Of a stretch of DNA of 34,042 nucleotides, positions 28,084-34,042 are shown one piece after another. The DNA is from Cupriavidus sp. IDO. GTDB taxonomy: Bacteria > Pseudomonadota > Gammaproteobacteria > Burkholderiales > Burkholderiaceae. Position 1 is the stretch's first letter. Every line of letters begins with the position of its first letter. The position numbers were made by a program, and so were the translations under genes. Where the stretch lies: assembly GCF_000812465.1 (NCBI RefSeq), contig NZ_JWMA01000090.1:1-34042 (forward strand), written 5' to 3'. The notes below the pieces were generated by a model. That model did not search any database, had not been told where the DNA came from, and worked only from the letters and a program-made list of their open reading frames with translations.

Positions 28084-29063
28084 GCCGGCAAGGCTCCCGG
28101 CGCCAGTTTTTCGGCCACGCGCATCACGGCCGAGCGCGCGCGCGGGTTGGCAGCCACCTCTTCGGTGCCCGGCTTCACGCGGCCGAGCAGGCGCAGCGTG
28201 GGCTGCGGCAGGTCGGCGGCCCGAATCGGCGCGCGGCGCAGGGCGGGATCGGCATCCTGCTGGGGACGGGCGTGCGCCTGCATGAACCGCTTGACGATGC
28301 GGTCCTCCAGCGAATGGAAGCTGATCACCACCAGGCGCCCTCCTACCTGCAGCAGCTCATAGGCAGCCTTCAGCCCTCTTTCGAGGTCCTCAAGCTCTTG
28401 ATTGACGTGAATCCGTAGAGCCTGAAAGGTGCGGGTCGCAGGGTCCTGGCCCTTCTCGCGTGTTTTGACGGCTTTCGCCACGAGCGCGGCAAGATCGGCA
28501 GTAGTGGCGACGGGTCCGCCATCGCCGGGTTCGCGCCGGCGAGCAACAATCGCCTTTGCAATCTGTAGAGCAAACCGTTCTTCCCCATAGTCTCGTATCA
28601 CCCTGGCAATGTCCTGCTCATCCGCCTGCGCCAGCCACTCGGCGGCAGTGACGCCGCGCGTGGTATCCATGCGCATGTCCAGCGGGCCCTCGAAACGAAA
28701 GGAAAACCCCCTCGCCGCCTCATCGATCTGGGGCGAGCTGATCCCCAGGTCGAGCAACACGCCGGCCACATGGCCGCGCCCGGCCAGGCGCTCGCCCATG
28801 GCCGCAAAGCTCGCGTGCTCAATGGAGAAGCGGGCATCCTTGATGGTGCCCGCTTCTGCGATTGCTGCTGGGTCCTTGTCGAACGCAACCAAAGCCCCGT
28901 CTGGTCCCAGCCGGGCCAGTACCGCCCGGCTGTGCCCTCCCCTGCCGAAGGTGCCGTCCACGTAAACGCCATCCGGCCGCCAGACCAGCGCCTCGACGGC
29001 CTCGTCCAGCAGCACGGTGCGATGGTGCAGGGCGGGGGTTGCCGGCGTTCCGGTAGGGCTCAT
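28080..29063 (-). CDS. rsmH: 16S rRNA (cytosine(1402)-N(4))-methyltransferase RsmH
   Basis: 327 aa SAM-dependent methyltransferase, formerly MraW, acting on C1402 of 16S rRNA in the ribosomal P site. The SAM loop is YVDGTFGRGGHS (33-44), with VAFDKDPAAIAEA, GVLLDLGISSPQIDEAARGFSF and LVVISFHSLEDRIVK as further family motifs. It begins 13 bp after mraZ, with AGAGG close to the ATG, and overlaps ftsL by 4 bases. It sits in the dcw cluster although its reaction is in ribosome modification, the normal arrangement. Confidence 0.97.
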   Translation of the reverse strand: MSPTGTPATPALHHRTVLLDEAVEALVWRPDGVYVDGTFGRGGHSRAVLARLGPDGALVAFDKDPAAIAEAGTIKDARFSIEHASFAAMGERLAGRGHVAGVLLDLGISSPQIDEAARGFSFRFEGPLDMRMDTTRGVTAAEWLAQADEQDIARVIRDYGEERFALQIAKAIVARRREPGDGGPVATTADLAALVAKAVKTREKGQDPATRTFQALRIHVNQELEDLERGLKAAYELLQVGGRLVVISFHSLEDRIVKRFMQAHARPQQDADPALRRAPIRAADLPQPTLRLLGRVKPGTEEVAANPRARSAVMRVAEKLAPGALPA

Positions 29064-29076
29064 GACCTCTTCAGAT

Positions 29077-29505
29077 TCAGAAAGAGAAATTCTTCAATGC
29101 TTCCGGCATGCCTTGCGCCATCGCCTGCTGTTCCTTGGCGGCGTAAGTCGCGGCATCCCAGACTTCAAAATGGCTGCCCATGCCGAGCAGCATGACTTCC
29201 TTGTCGAGCATGGCGGCACCGCGCAGCTCCGGTGCGATCAGCACGCGGCCCGCGCCGTCCATATCCACGTCGGCGGCATTGCCCAGGAAGATGCGCTTCC
29301 ACCAGTGTGCATCCATCGGCAGCGCCGCGATCCGCGTGCGGAAGTTTTCCCACTCGGGCCGGGGAAAGAGCAGCAGGCAGCCATCCGGGTGCTTGGTCAG
29401 CGTCACCCGGCCCTCGGCCTGCTGTTGCAGCGCCTCCCTGTGCCGCGACGGAATGGACATCCGCCCCTTGGCATCCAGAGAGAGTGCCGATGCTCCCTGA
29501 AACAA
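29077..29505 (-). CDS. mraZ: Transcriptional regulator MraZ
   Basis: 142 aa DNA-binding protein with two SpoVT/AbrB-like half domains, which assembles as a ring and represses its own operon. The start is a TTG at 29505, giving the canonical N-terminus FQGASALSLDAKGRMSIPSRH; there is no ATG ahead of it in frame, and a purine-rich GGGGGCG lies upstream. A longer form from a TTG at 29562 would add 19 non-conserved residues. The second half carries DMDGAGRVLIAPELR, the other AbrB repeat. First gene of the dcw cluster, behind a promoter overlapped by its likely operator. Confidence 0.95.
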   Translation of the reverse strand: MFQGASALSLDAKGRMSIPSRHREALQQQAEGRVTLTKHPDGCLLLFPRPEWENFRTRIAALPMDAHWWKRIFLGNAADVDMDGAGRVLIAPELRGAAMLDKEVMLLGMGSHFEVWDAATYAAKEQQAMAQGMPEALKNFSF

Positions 29506-29604
29506 GCTCGCCCCCGGTCCGAGCCGGCGATTTCCCCGCCAGCGCTCGCGTGAATCGTCCAATTCCGACTATGTGGCGATGATCCCATAGCCGGGCTGCA
29601 ATTT

Positions 29605-29639
29605 CACACAAAAACACACTTCCTCACACTATTTCCCAC
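29605..29639 (-). promoter_or_regulatory. MraZ operator: four boxes at 10-bp spacing
   Basis: On the minus strand GTGGG (29635-29639) is followed by three GTGTG boxes at 29625-29629, 29615-29619 and 29605-29609, each separated by exactly five bases. MraZ is known from E. coli and Mycoplasma to bind short G-rich direct repeats separated by about five bases ahead of mraZ. The first box overlaps the last bases of the -10 and the array covers the predicted start point, a position that suits repression. Confidence 0.85.
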
Positions 29640-29666
29640 TTTAGAGGAAGCGATATGGCGGGTCAA
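29638..29666 (-). promoter_or_regulatory. Principal dcw promoter (Pmra)
   Basis: On the minus strand TTGACC (29661-29666, 5/6) and TAAAGT (29638-29643, 4/6) are separated by 17 bp. The predicted start near 29631 leaves about 126 nt ahead of the mraZ TTG. The downstream edge of the -10 merges with the first MraZ box. Confidence 0.75.
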
Positions 29667-29925
29667 GGCTCGTTGCAGGGCAACAAACGAGATTTTTCGA
29701 GTCAGAACAATGACTTAGCGCGTACACCTCACGCACCGTTTGGGTGAATTCCTAATGAAATGAAGATCTTATGGAGGAAAGCAGAGAAACCACCTGAGAA
29801 CTACCGAGGGAGGAACTGCCGACAGCCCGGGAAAGACCGGTCCCGCAACCGTGAAAAAGGATACAACATTTGCCAGACAACCCCCGGCCGCGAGGCCCGG
29901 GGCACGGGATTCGTGGGGAACCAGG
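29667..29925. other. Gene-free stretch between Pmra and coq7, riboswitch-like fragment
   Basis: No gene is seen. On the plus strand, 29839-29861 reads GGTCCCGCAACCGTGA followed by AAAAAGG, which resembles the conserved P6/L6 part of cobalamin riboswitches. I cannot find a convincing P4 arm, a B12 box or a regulated gene on that strand, so it may be a decayed element or coincidence. Near coq7 lies an imperfect GC-rich hairpin. Confidence 0.25.
29882..29902 (-). terminator. Possible coq7 terminator hairpin
   Basis: CCCCGGCC (29882-29889) pairs with GGCCCGGGG (29894-29902) apart from one bulged C, with a GCGA loop, 23 bases after the coq7 stop. On the minus strand it is followed by GTTGTCTGG, only mildly T-rich, so this is a weak call. 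Confidence 0.35.
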
Positions 29926-30549
29926 TCAGATCCGATACGCGGCCGTGGTCATCACGCGCGAGGCGCCGCGCATCAACGCGCGCACCGGTGCCGGCAGCGG
30001 AATGCCACCGGCATCGCGTGCGGCATCGCCATGACGGATCTCGTCGTCGCGCATCTGTTCCAGGATGGCGCGCGAGCGGCCGTCGGCAGCGGGCAGCCGG
30101 TCGAGGTGGCCACCGAGGTGATGCTCGACCTGCCGCTCGGTCTCGGCCACGAACCCGAGGCTGACCCTGTCGCCGGCACGGCCGGCCAGCCAGCCGATGG
30201 CGAAGGCCCCGGCGTACCACAGCGGGTTGAGCAGGCTCGGGCGCGAATTGAGCTCACGCAGCCGGTCGGCGCACCAGGCGAGGTGGTCCTCCTCCTCGCG
30301 CGCGGCGGCGTCCATCTGCTCGCGCACCGGGCCGGTGCGGGCCGTCAGCTTCTGCGCCTGGTAGAGAGCCTGCGCGCAGACCTCGCCGACATGGTTGATG
30401 CGCATGAGCCCGGCCACATGACGGCGCTCTTCGGCACTCATCTGTTCAATGTCCGGCGCCAGCCGGTCAGCCGGGTTGGGACGGGCCGAACGGGTCGCGC
30501 CGGCGATCGCGCGCAATGCCACATCGAATTCTCGGATCAGGGTGTCCAT
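29926..30549 (-). CDS. coq7: 3-demethoxyubiquinol 3-hydroxylase Coq7
   Basis: 207 aa membrane-associated di-iron monooxygenase that hydroxylates the ring of demethoxyubiquinol, the penultimate step of ubiquinone synthesis. The ferritin-like four-helix iron site is complete: E56 (NHVGEVCAQALY), E86 and H89 (EEDH), E138 (ETERQVEHH) and E170 with H173 (DDEIRH). A hydrophobic stretch at about 107-123 (LLNPLWYAGAFAIGWLAG) is likely the membrane contact. ATG at 30549 has no good Shine-Dalgarno. It is transcribed in the same direction as the dcw cluster but separated from it by 420 bp carrying the dcw promoter, so it is a separate unit. Confidence 0.95.
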   Translation of the reverse strand: MDTLIREFDVALRAIAGATRSARPNPADRLAPDIEQMSAEERRHVAGLMRINHVGEVCAQALYQAQKLTARTGPVREQMDAAAREEEDHLAWCADRLRELNSRPSLLNPLWYAGAFAIGWLAGRAGDRVSLGFVAETERQVEHHLGGHLDRLPAADGRSRAILEQMRDDEIRHGDAARDAGGIPLPAPVRALMRGASRVMTTAAYRI

Positions 30550-30650
30550 GTCGGAGAGCTGGAAGATCGTCGTGATTTCTTCGCGCCCCTACCAATGTGG
30601 GGATATCAATGATGTCGCCACACGCCGCAGAGGTCATCGGGATTACCCGC

Positions 30651-30656
30651 ATTGTA
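30651..30656 (-). promoter_or_regulatory. Candidate -10 of the coq7 promoter
   Basis: TACAAT on the minus strand (5/6 match) lies about 100 bases upstream of the coq7 ATG. No recognisable -35 is at the right distance, so support is limited. Confidence 0.35.
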
Positions 30657-30793
30657 GCTTCCTTCTAATCGCCGCCAGCCCGCGCCGCGCCGCATGTTCT
30701 CGTGTTTTGTACGAAAAAACCCTGAGTTGCTAAAAGAAGACAAGGGAGCCGCGGCCGGCTGGAGAACTAAACGTTGTTTGTTACAGTGCTTCG

Positions 30794-30848
30794 CAACTTC
30801 TCGCGAAGTTGGGCGTGCAGGGGATGGAGACCCTAAGGAGGTTCTCCT
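30794..30848 (+). promoter_or_regulatory. Structured porin leader with a sequestered perfect Shine-Dalgarno
   Basis: Two hairpins lie upstream of the porin gene. CAACTTC (30794-30800) pairs with GAAGTTG (30805-30811) around TCGC. Then TAAGGAGGT (30834-30842), a perfect 9-base complement of the 16S rRNA 3' end, is half hidden in a stem AGGAG/CTCCT (30836-30840 with 30844-30848). No start codon lies at a suitable distance behind it. The porin ATG at 30888 has its own GGAGA (30874-30878). Confidence 0.5.
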
Positions 30849-30887
30849 GAGCGTCACCAATAAATTCTAAAGTGGAGATCAACGAGC

Positions 30888-32003
30888 ATGAAGAAATCGC
30901 TACTGGCGCTGGCCGCGCTGGGCATGTTTGCAGGGGCTGCGCAAGCCCAATCGAGCGTAACGCTGTATGGCGTGGCAGATGCCAACATCGAGTACGTCAG
31001 CCACATGTCGAGCGTCACGCCGTCGGCAGCCAACGGATTCGCGACCGGCCCGGCACACGACCTCGTGCGCATGTCGTCCGGCGGCCTGTCCGGTTCGCGC
31101 TGGGGCCTGCGCGGTGTGGAAGATCTCGGCAGCGGCCTGAAAGCACTGTTCGTGCTTGAAAGCGGTTTCGGCCTTGACGACGGCAAGTCCCAGCAAGGTG
31201 GCCGCCTGTTCGGTCGTCAAGCGTATGTCGGCCTGGAAAGCTCCCAGGTGGGCCGCTTCACGTTCGGTCGCCAGTACACCACGCTGTTCGACCTGCTCGC
31301 CAACTTCTCGCCGTCGGGCTACGCCACCCAGTACGAACCGGTTGTCGCACAGCTCGGCCTGGGCTTCCGCTCGGACAACACCGCCAAGTACACGGGCGTA
31401 TTCGGCCCGGTGACCGCGATCGCCCACTGGACCTTCGGTAACGGCGTCGCCGGCAACGGCGAAGTGCCTGGCCAGTTCCGCCGTGACTCGGGCTACGGCG
31501 CCGGCCTGGCATATGCCGCCGGTCCGTTCGGCATCACGGCCGCCTACGACCAGTACAACCCGACGCTCACCGCAACGGGCGACACCGGCACCTTCAAGAA
31601 GGCTGCCGTGGCTGCCAGCTATGCCTTCGGTCCGGCCAAGATCATGGGCGGCTATCGCTGGGGCCAGGCGAAGGCTCCGTCGGGCGCTTTGCTCCTGCGC
31701 GACGACTACTACTGGATCGGCGCCAACTACCAGGTCACCGCGCAACTGGGCCTGACGCTCCAGTACAACTACGACGACGTGAAGAACCTGGCTGGCGTCA
31801 ACGTCAAGAACCCGTGGCAAGTCTCGTTCATCGCGGACTACAGCCTGTCCAAGCGTACCGACGTGTACCTGACCACGGCCTTCTCGAAGAATGCCGGCCT
31901 GAACTTCGACACCTCGGCGATCAGCTTTGCCAACGGCTACTTCCTGGGCACCGGCAAGACCACCATGCTCGGCGCCGCCGTGGGTATCCGCCACAAGTTC
32001 TAA
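30888..32003 (+). CDS. Gram-negative general porin (16-strand type)
   Basis: 371 aa outer-membrane protein. A signal peptide MKKSLLALAALGMFAGAAQA is cleaved before QSSVTLYG, and the mature protein opens with the QSSVTLYGVADANIEY strand typical of betaproteobacterial porins (OmpC/Porin_4 group). Alternating strands continue to the C-terminal phenylalanine (GIRHKF), the beta-barrel assembly signal. Motifs such as SRWGLRGVEDLGSGLKALFVLESGF and GRLFGRQAYVGL are characteristic, the latter near the pore loop. Trimeric channels of this type admit small solutes; specificity is unknown. Single-gene unit with a structured leader and a strong terminator. Confidence 0.96.
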   Translation: MKKSLLALAALGMFAGAAQAQSSVTLYGVADANIEYVSHMSSVTPSAANGFATGPAHDLVRMSSGGLSGSRWGLRGVEDLGSGLKALFVLESGFGLDDGKSQQGGRLFGRQAYVGLESSQVGRFTFGRQYTTLFDLLANFSPSGYATQYEPVVAQLGLGFRSDNTAKYTGVFGPVTAIAHWTFGNGVAGNGEVPGQFRRDSGYGAGLAYAAGPFGITAAYDQYNPTLTATGDTGTFKKAAVAASYAFGPAKIMGGYRWGQAKAPSGALLLRDDYYWIGANYQVTAQLGLTLQYNYDDVKNLAGVNVKNPWQVSFIADYSLSKRTDVYLTTAFSKNAGLNFDTSAISFANGYFLGTGKTTMLGAAVGIRHKF

Positions 32004-32023
32004 GCGCATTCCGCTCGAACCCC

Positions 32024-32048
32024 AAAGGCACCTTCGGGTGCCTTTTTT
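32024..32048 (+). terminator. Intrinsic terminator of the porin gene
   Basis: AAAGGCACC (32024-32032) pairs with GGTGCCTTT (32037-32045) around a TTCG tetraloop, and the T-run extends to 32048. It begins 21 bases after the porin stop. Confidence 0.95.
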
Positions 32049-32111
32049 CATTGGCGCGGCGATGGCATGGTCATAGGGCATCACCTCATCGGCGTTCCCG
32101 CAAGTGGCAAC

Positions 32112-32117
32112 TAGAAT
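32112..32117 (+). promoter_or_regulatory. Candidate -10 for the Bug-family gene
   Basis: TAGAAT (5/6) lies about 50 bases ahead of the ATG in the gap after the porin terminator. The -35 region is poor. It resembles the TAGAAT hexamers ahead of zapD and dciA. Confidence 0.35.
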
Positions 32118-32166
32118 GCACTGACCATACCAACCGGACCGCCCGGACATACCCAGGAGACCCCGC

Positions 32167-33168
32167 ATGCCATCCAATCGCCGGCGCGTCATCGCGCTGC
32201 TGCTGTCCGGCAGCCTCACCGCGCTTGTCAGCCAGTCTGCCCTGGCAGCCGATCCGTATCCGAACAAGCCGATCCGGCTCGTGGTGCCGTTTGCGGCCGG
32301 CGGAACCACGGACATCCTAGGGCGCGCCGTGGCCGCGGAACTGGCGAAGCTGCCGGGCTGGAACGTCGTGGTGGACAACAAACCCGGGGCCGGCGGCAAC
32401 ATCGGCGCCGACATCGTCGCGAAGACGGCGCCCGACGGCTACACGCTGCTGATGGGCACCGTCGGCACGCACGGCATCAACCAGTCGCTGTACGGCAAGC
32501 TGCCATTTGATCCGATCAAGGATTTCACGCCGATCACCGAGGTCGCGGCGGTGCCGAACGTGCTGGTGGTCAATCCGGCTTTTGCGCAGCAGAACAAGAT
32601 CAACAGCGTGAAGGACCTGATCGGCTATGCGCGCGCCAATCCGGGCAAGCTCAACATGGCGTCCAGCGGCAATGGCACGTCGATCCACCTGGCCGGCGAG
32701 CTGTTCAAGACGCAGACAAAGACCTATATGGTGCATTTCCCGTACAAGGGCAGCGGCCCGGCCCTGACCGACCTGGCCGGCGGCACCATGCAGGTGATGT
32801 TCGATAACCTGCCGTCGTCGATGGCGCTGATCAAGGGCGGCAAGCTCAAGGCACTGGCGGTGACCAGCGCCAGGCCGTCGCCAGCCCTGCCCGGCGTGCC
32901 CACCGTCGCAGCAGCCGCCGACCTGCCGAGCTACGAGGCCAGCTCATGGTTCGGCCTGCTGGCGCCGGCGGGCACATCGCCGGAGATCGTGCACCGCATC
33001 CAGCATGAGGTGGCAAAGGCGCTCGGGTCCCCGGCCGTACGCGAGCGCCTGCAGGCGCAAGGCGCCGAGCCGGTCGGCAGTACCCCGGAGCAGTTCGCCG
33101 CCTTTATCCGGGCCGAGACCGCCAAGTGGTCGAAGGTAGTGAAGGACTCCGGCGCCAAGGTCGATTAG
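32167..33168 (+). CDS. Bug-family (TctC-like) tripartite tricarboxylate transporter substrate-binding protein
   Basis: 333 aa periplasmic binding protein. A signal peptide of about 27 residues (RRRVIALLLSGSLTALVS and onward to SALA) precedes ADPYPNKPIRLVVPFAAGGTTDILGR, the hallmark first lobe of the family; NKPGAGGNIGADIVAKTAPDGYTLLMG forms the second conserved block that binds the ligand carboxylate through main-chain contacts. The ribosome site AGGAGA lies 8 bases before the ATG. No TctA or TctB membrane genes are adjacent, which is usual for the many orphan Bug proteins in Cupriavidus and Bordetella. The ligand, probably a small carboxylate, cannot be predicted. Confidence 0.95.
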   Translation: MPSNRRRVIALLLSGSLTALVSQSALAADPYPNKPIRLVVPFAAGGTTDILGRAVAAELAKLPGWNVVVDNKPGAGGNIGADIVAKTAPDGYTLLMGTVGTHGINQSLYGKLPFDPIKDFTPITEVAAVPNVLVVNPAFAQQNKINSVKDLIGYARANPGKLNMASSGNGTSIHLAGELFKTQTKTYMVHFPYKGSGPALTDLAGGTMQVMFDNLPSSMALIKGGKLKALAVTSARPSPALPGVPTVAAAADLPSYEASSWFGLLAPAGTSPEIVHRIQHEVAKALGSPAVRERLQAQGAEPVGSTPEQFAAFIRAETAKWSKVVKDSGAKVD

Positions 33169-33192
33169 TCCCGGACAAGGGCGCATCCCGCA

Positions 33193-33209
33193 TATACTTG
33201 AGGCATCAA
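33193..33209 (+). promoter_or_regulatory. Candidate promoter and operator of the marR-type gene
   Basis: TATACT (33193-33198, 5/6 match to a -10) is overlapped by the inverted repeat TTGA-GGCA-TCAA at 33198-33209. MarR proteins usually bind short palindromes over their own promoter, so autoregulation is plausible. A -35 is not evident. Confidence 0.4.
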
Positions 33210-33276
33210 ATGTCTGGGCCATCCGCCGGGTGCGGGTGGCCGCTGGCGACTTCCGCCACACTGCGCCACTTTCACG

Positions 33277-33780
33277 ATGCCCAATCCCTCCCCCGCCGGC
33301 GGCGCCGATGCCGAACCGGTCGACCTCGAAACCCGCGCCGGCGACACCGAGCACGAAGCCCTGCGCCTCTGGCTGCGCCTGCTCACCTGCACCAACCTGA
33401 TCGAGGGCGACATCCGCTCGCGCCTGCGCCAGGACTTCGCCTGCACCCTGCCCCGCTTCGACCTGATGGCCCAGCTCGACCGCCATCCGGAAGGCCTGAA
33501 GATGGGCGAGCTGTCGCGGCGCATGATGGTGACCGGCGGCAACGTCACGGGTATCACCGACCAGCTGCAGGAGGAAGGGCTGGTCTCGCGCGAGGCCCTG
33601 CCGGCCGACCGGCGCGCCTACCTGATCCGGCTCACGCCGGCCGGCCGCACCGCCTTCTCGCGCATGGCGCGCGCGCATGAGGACTGGATCGAACAGTTGT
33701 TCTCGGGCCTTGCCGAGACGGATCGCCGCGCCCTGTTCCGCCTGCTGGGCCGCCTGAAAACCGGCCTGACCTCGCCATGA
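33277..33780 (+). CDS. MarR family transcriptional regulator
   Basis: 167 aa winged-helix DNA-binding protein. After a disordered start (about 1-25) comes a dimerisation helix (LRLWLRLLTCTNLIEGDIRSRL), then FDLMAQLDRHPEGLKMGELSRRMMVTGGNVTGITDQLQEEGLVSRE, the helix-turn-helix and recognition helix, and the wing DRRAYLIRLTPAGRTAF with the conserved D-R pair. Such regulators typically repress neighbouring genes and respond to aromatic or phenolic ligands; the ligand here is unknown. There is no clear Shine-Dalgarno ahead of the ATG. The stop overlaps the following lipoprotein ATG (ATGA), so both are probably made together. Confidence 0.92.
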   Translation: MPNPSPAGGADAEPVDLETRAGDTEHEALRLWLRLLTCTNLIEGDIRSRLRQDFACTLPRFDLMAQLDRHPEGLKMGELSRRMMVTGGNVTGITDQLQEEGLVSREALPADRRAYLIRLTPAGRTAFSRMARAHEDWIEQLFSGLAETDRRALFRLLGRLKTGLTSP

Positions 33781-34042
33781 AAACGCCGCACGTCATTGCC
33801 TTGTGCTGCTTGCTGCCAATCCTCGCGGCATGCAATTCGACGCCACCTGCGCCACAGGTGACGCCGCTCAACGCCACCATCAAGCTGGGGCGTGTTACCG
33901 ACAAGACCTTCCTGACCCGTATCGACGTGACAGACAGCGCCGGCTATGGCGGATACGGCGTTGGCGTCGGTGCGGCGGGCGTGGGTGGTGGCGGAGGCGG
34001 CGGCGTAGGGCTGGGCTTCTCGATCGACCTGACCCGCCTGTT
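33777..34042 (+). CDS. Putative lipoprotein, glycine-rich (partial, cut by window end)
   Basis: The first 88 codons of a gene that continues beyond the window. It starts at an ATG overlapping the MarR stop (ATGA). The N-terminus MKTPHVIALCCLLPILAAC is a lipoprotein signal peptide with lipobox LAAC; the cysteine at residue 19 would be acylated and the protein anchored in the outer or inner membrane. A short proline-rich linker, then TIKLGRVTDKTFLTRIDVTDSAGYGG and a glycine-rich run with seven glycines in a row follow. I do not recognise a family. Coupling suggests it is regulated with, or by, the MarR protein. Confidence 0.75.
   Translation, partial: MKTPHVIALCCLLPILAACNSTPPAPQVTPLNATIKLGRVTDKTFLTRIDVTDSAGYGGYGVGVGAAGVGGGGGGGVGLGFSIDLTRL

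Noticed and set aside
29506..29562. Longer mraZ from a TTG at 29562
   Set aside because: The added 19 residues are not part of the MraZ family, whose N-terminus begins at FQGASALSLDAKG.
29785..29815. CTGAGAACTACC resembling the TPP riboswitch 5' core
   Set aside because: The second TPP core segment (CTGATCTGGATAATGCC type) is missing nearby and no thiamine gene follows.
29922..29936. ACCAGGTCAG-like string resembling the SRP RNA core
   Set aside because: It includes the end of the coq7 coding region and lacks the GGAAGGAAGCAGCC part; similarity is coincidental.

Overview
This is a GC-rich piece of a betaproteobacterial chromosome, most likely Cupriavidus or a close relative such as Ralstonia (Burkholderiaceae). 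The assignment rests on protein families and gene order seen here and on recall, not on a database search. Supporting signs are the division and cell wall (dcw) order with no murB, peroxiredoxin, lpxC, dciA and secA following ftsZ, an orphan Bug-type solute-binding protein, and a 16-strand general porin.

Layout from left to right. Positions 1-1295 hold a structured leader of unknown function and the plus-strand pair zapD-yacG. Positions 1337-9046 are a minus-strand run: OPT transporter, MutT-like Nudix enzyme, DUF815-type ATPase, argJ and secA. dciA then reads divergently from secA on the plus strand and converges on lpxC across a symmetrical terminator. lpxC and a peroxiredoxin lie between dciA and the dcw cluster.

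The dcw cluster occupies 12011-29505 on the minus strand. In transcription order it is mraZ, rsmH, ftsL, ftsI, murE, murF, mraY, murD, ftsW, murG, murC, ddl, ftsQ, ftsA, ftsZ. Most junctions are 4-base ATGA overlaps, so translation is probably coupled along the chain. The genes cover cytoplasmic precursor synthesis (murE, murF, murD, murC, ddl), lipid carrier steps (mraY, murG), septal synthesis (ftsW, ftsI) and divisome assembly (ftsL, ftsQ, ftsA, ftsZ). The promoter ahead of mraZ has a good -35/-10 pair, and four 5-base boxes at exact 10-bp spacing cover its start point. This is a convincing MraZ autoregulatory operator.

The right end (29926-34042) has coq7 (ubiquinone synthesis), a divergently transcribed porin with a structured leader and a clear terminator, a Bug-family periplasmic binding protein, a MarR-family regulator and the start of a coupled glycine-rich lipoprotein gene cut by the window edge.

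Almost all of the window is conserved housekeeping DNA. I see no mobile element, CRISPR array, tRNA, rRNA or defence-type island, and no convincing new multi-gene system. The points most worth a second look are regulatory: the four-box MraZ operator, the sequestered perfect Shine-Dalgarno in the porin leader, the apparently leaderless dciA start, the long hairpin that could end dcw transcription, and the unexplained structured DNA at 1-120 and 29760-29880.
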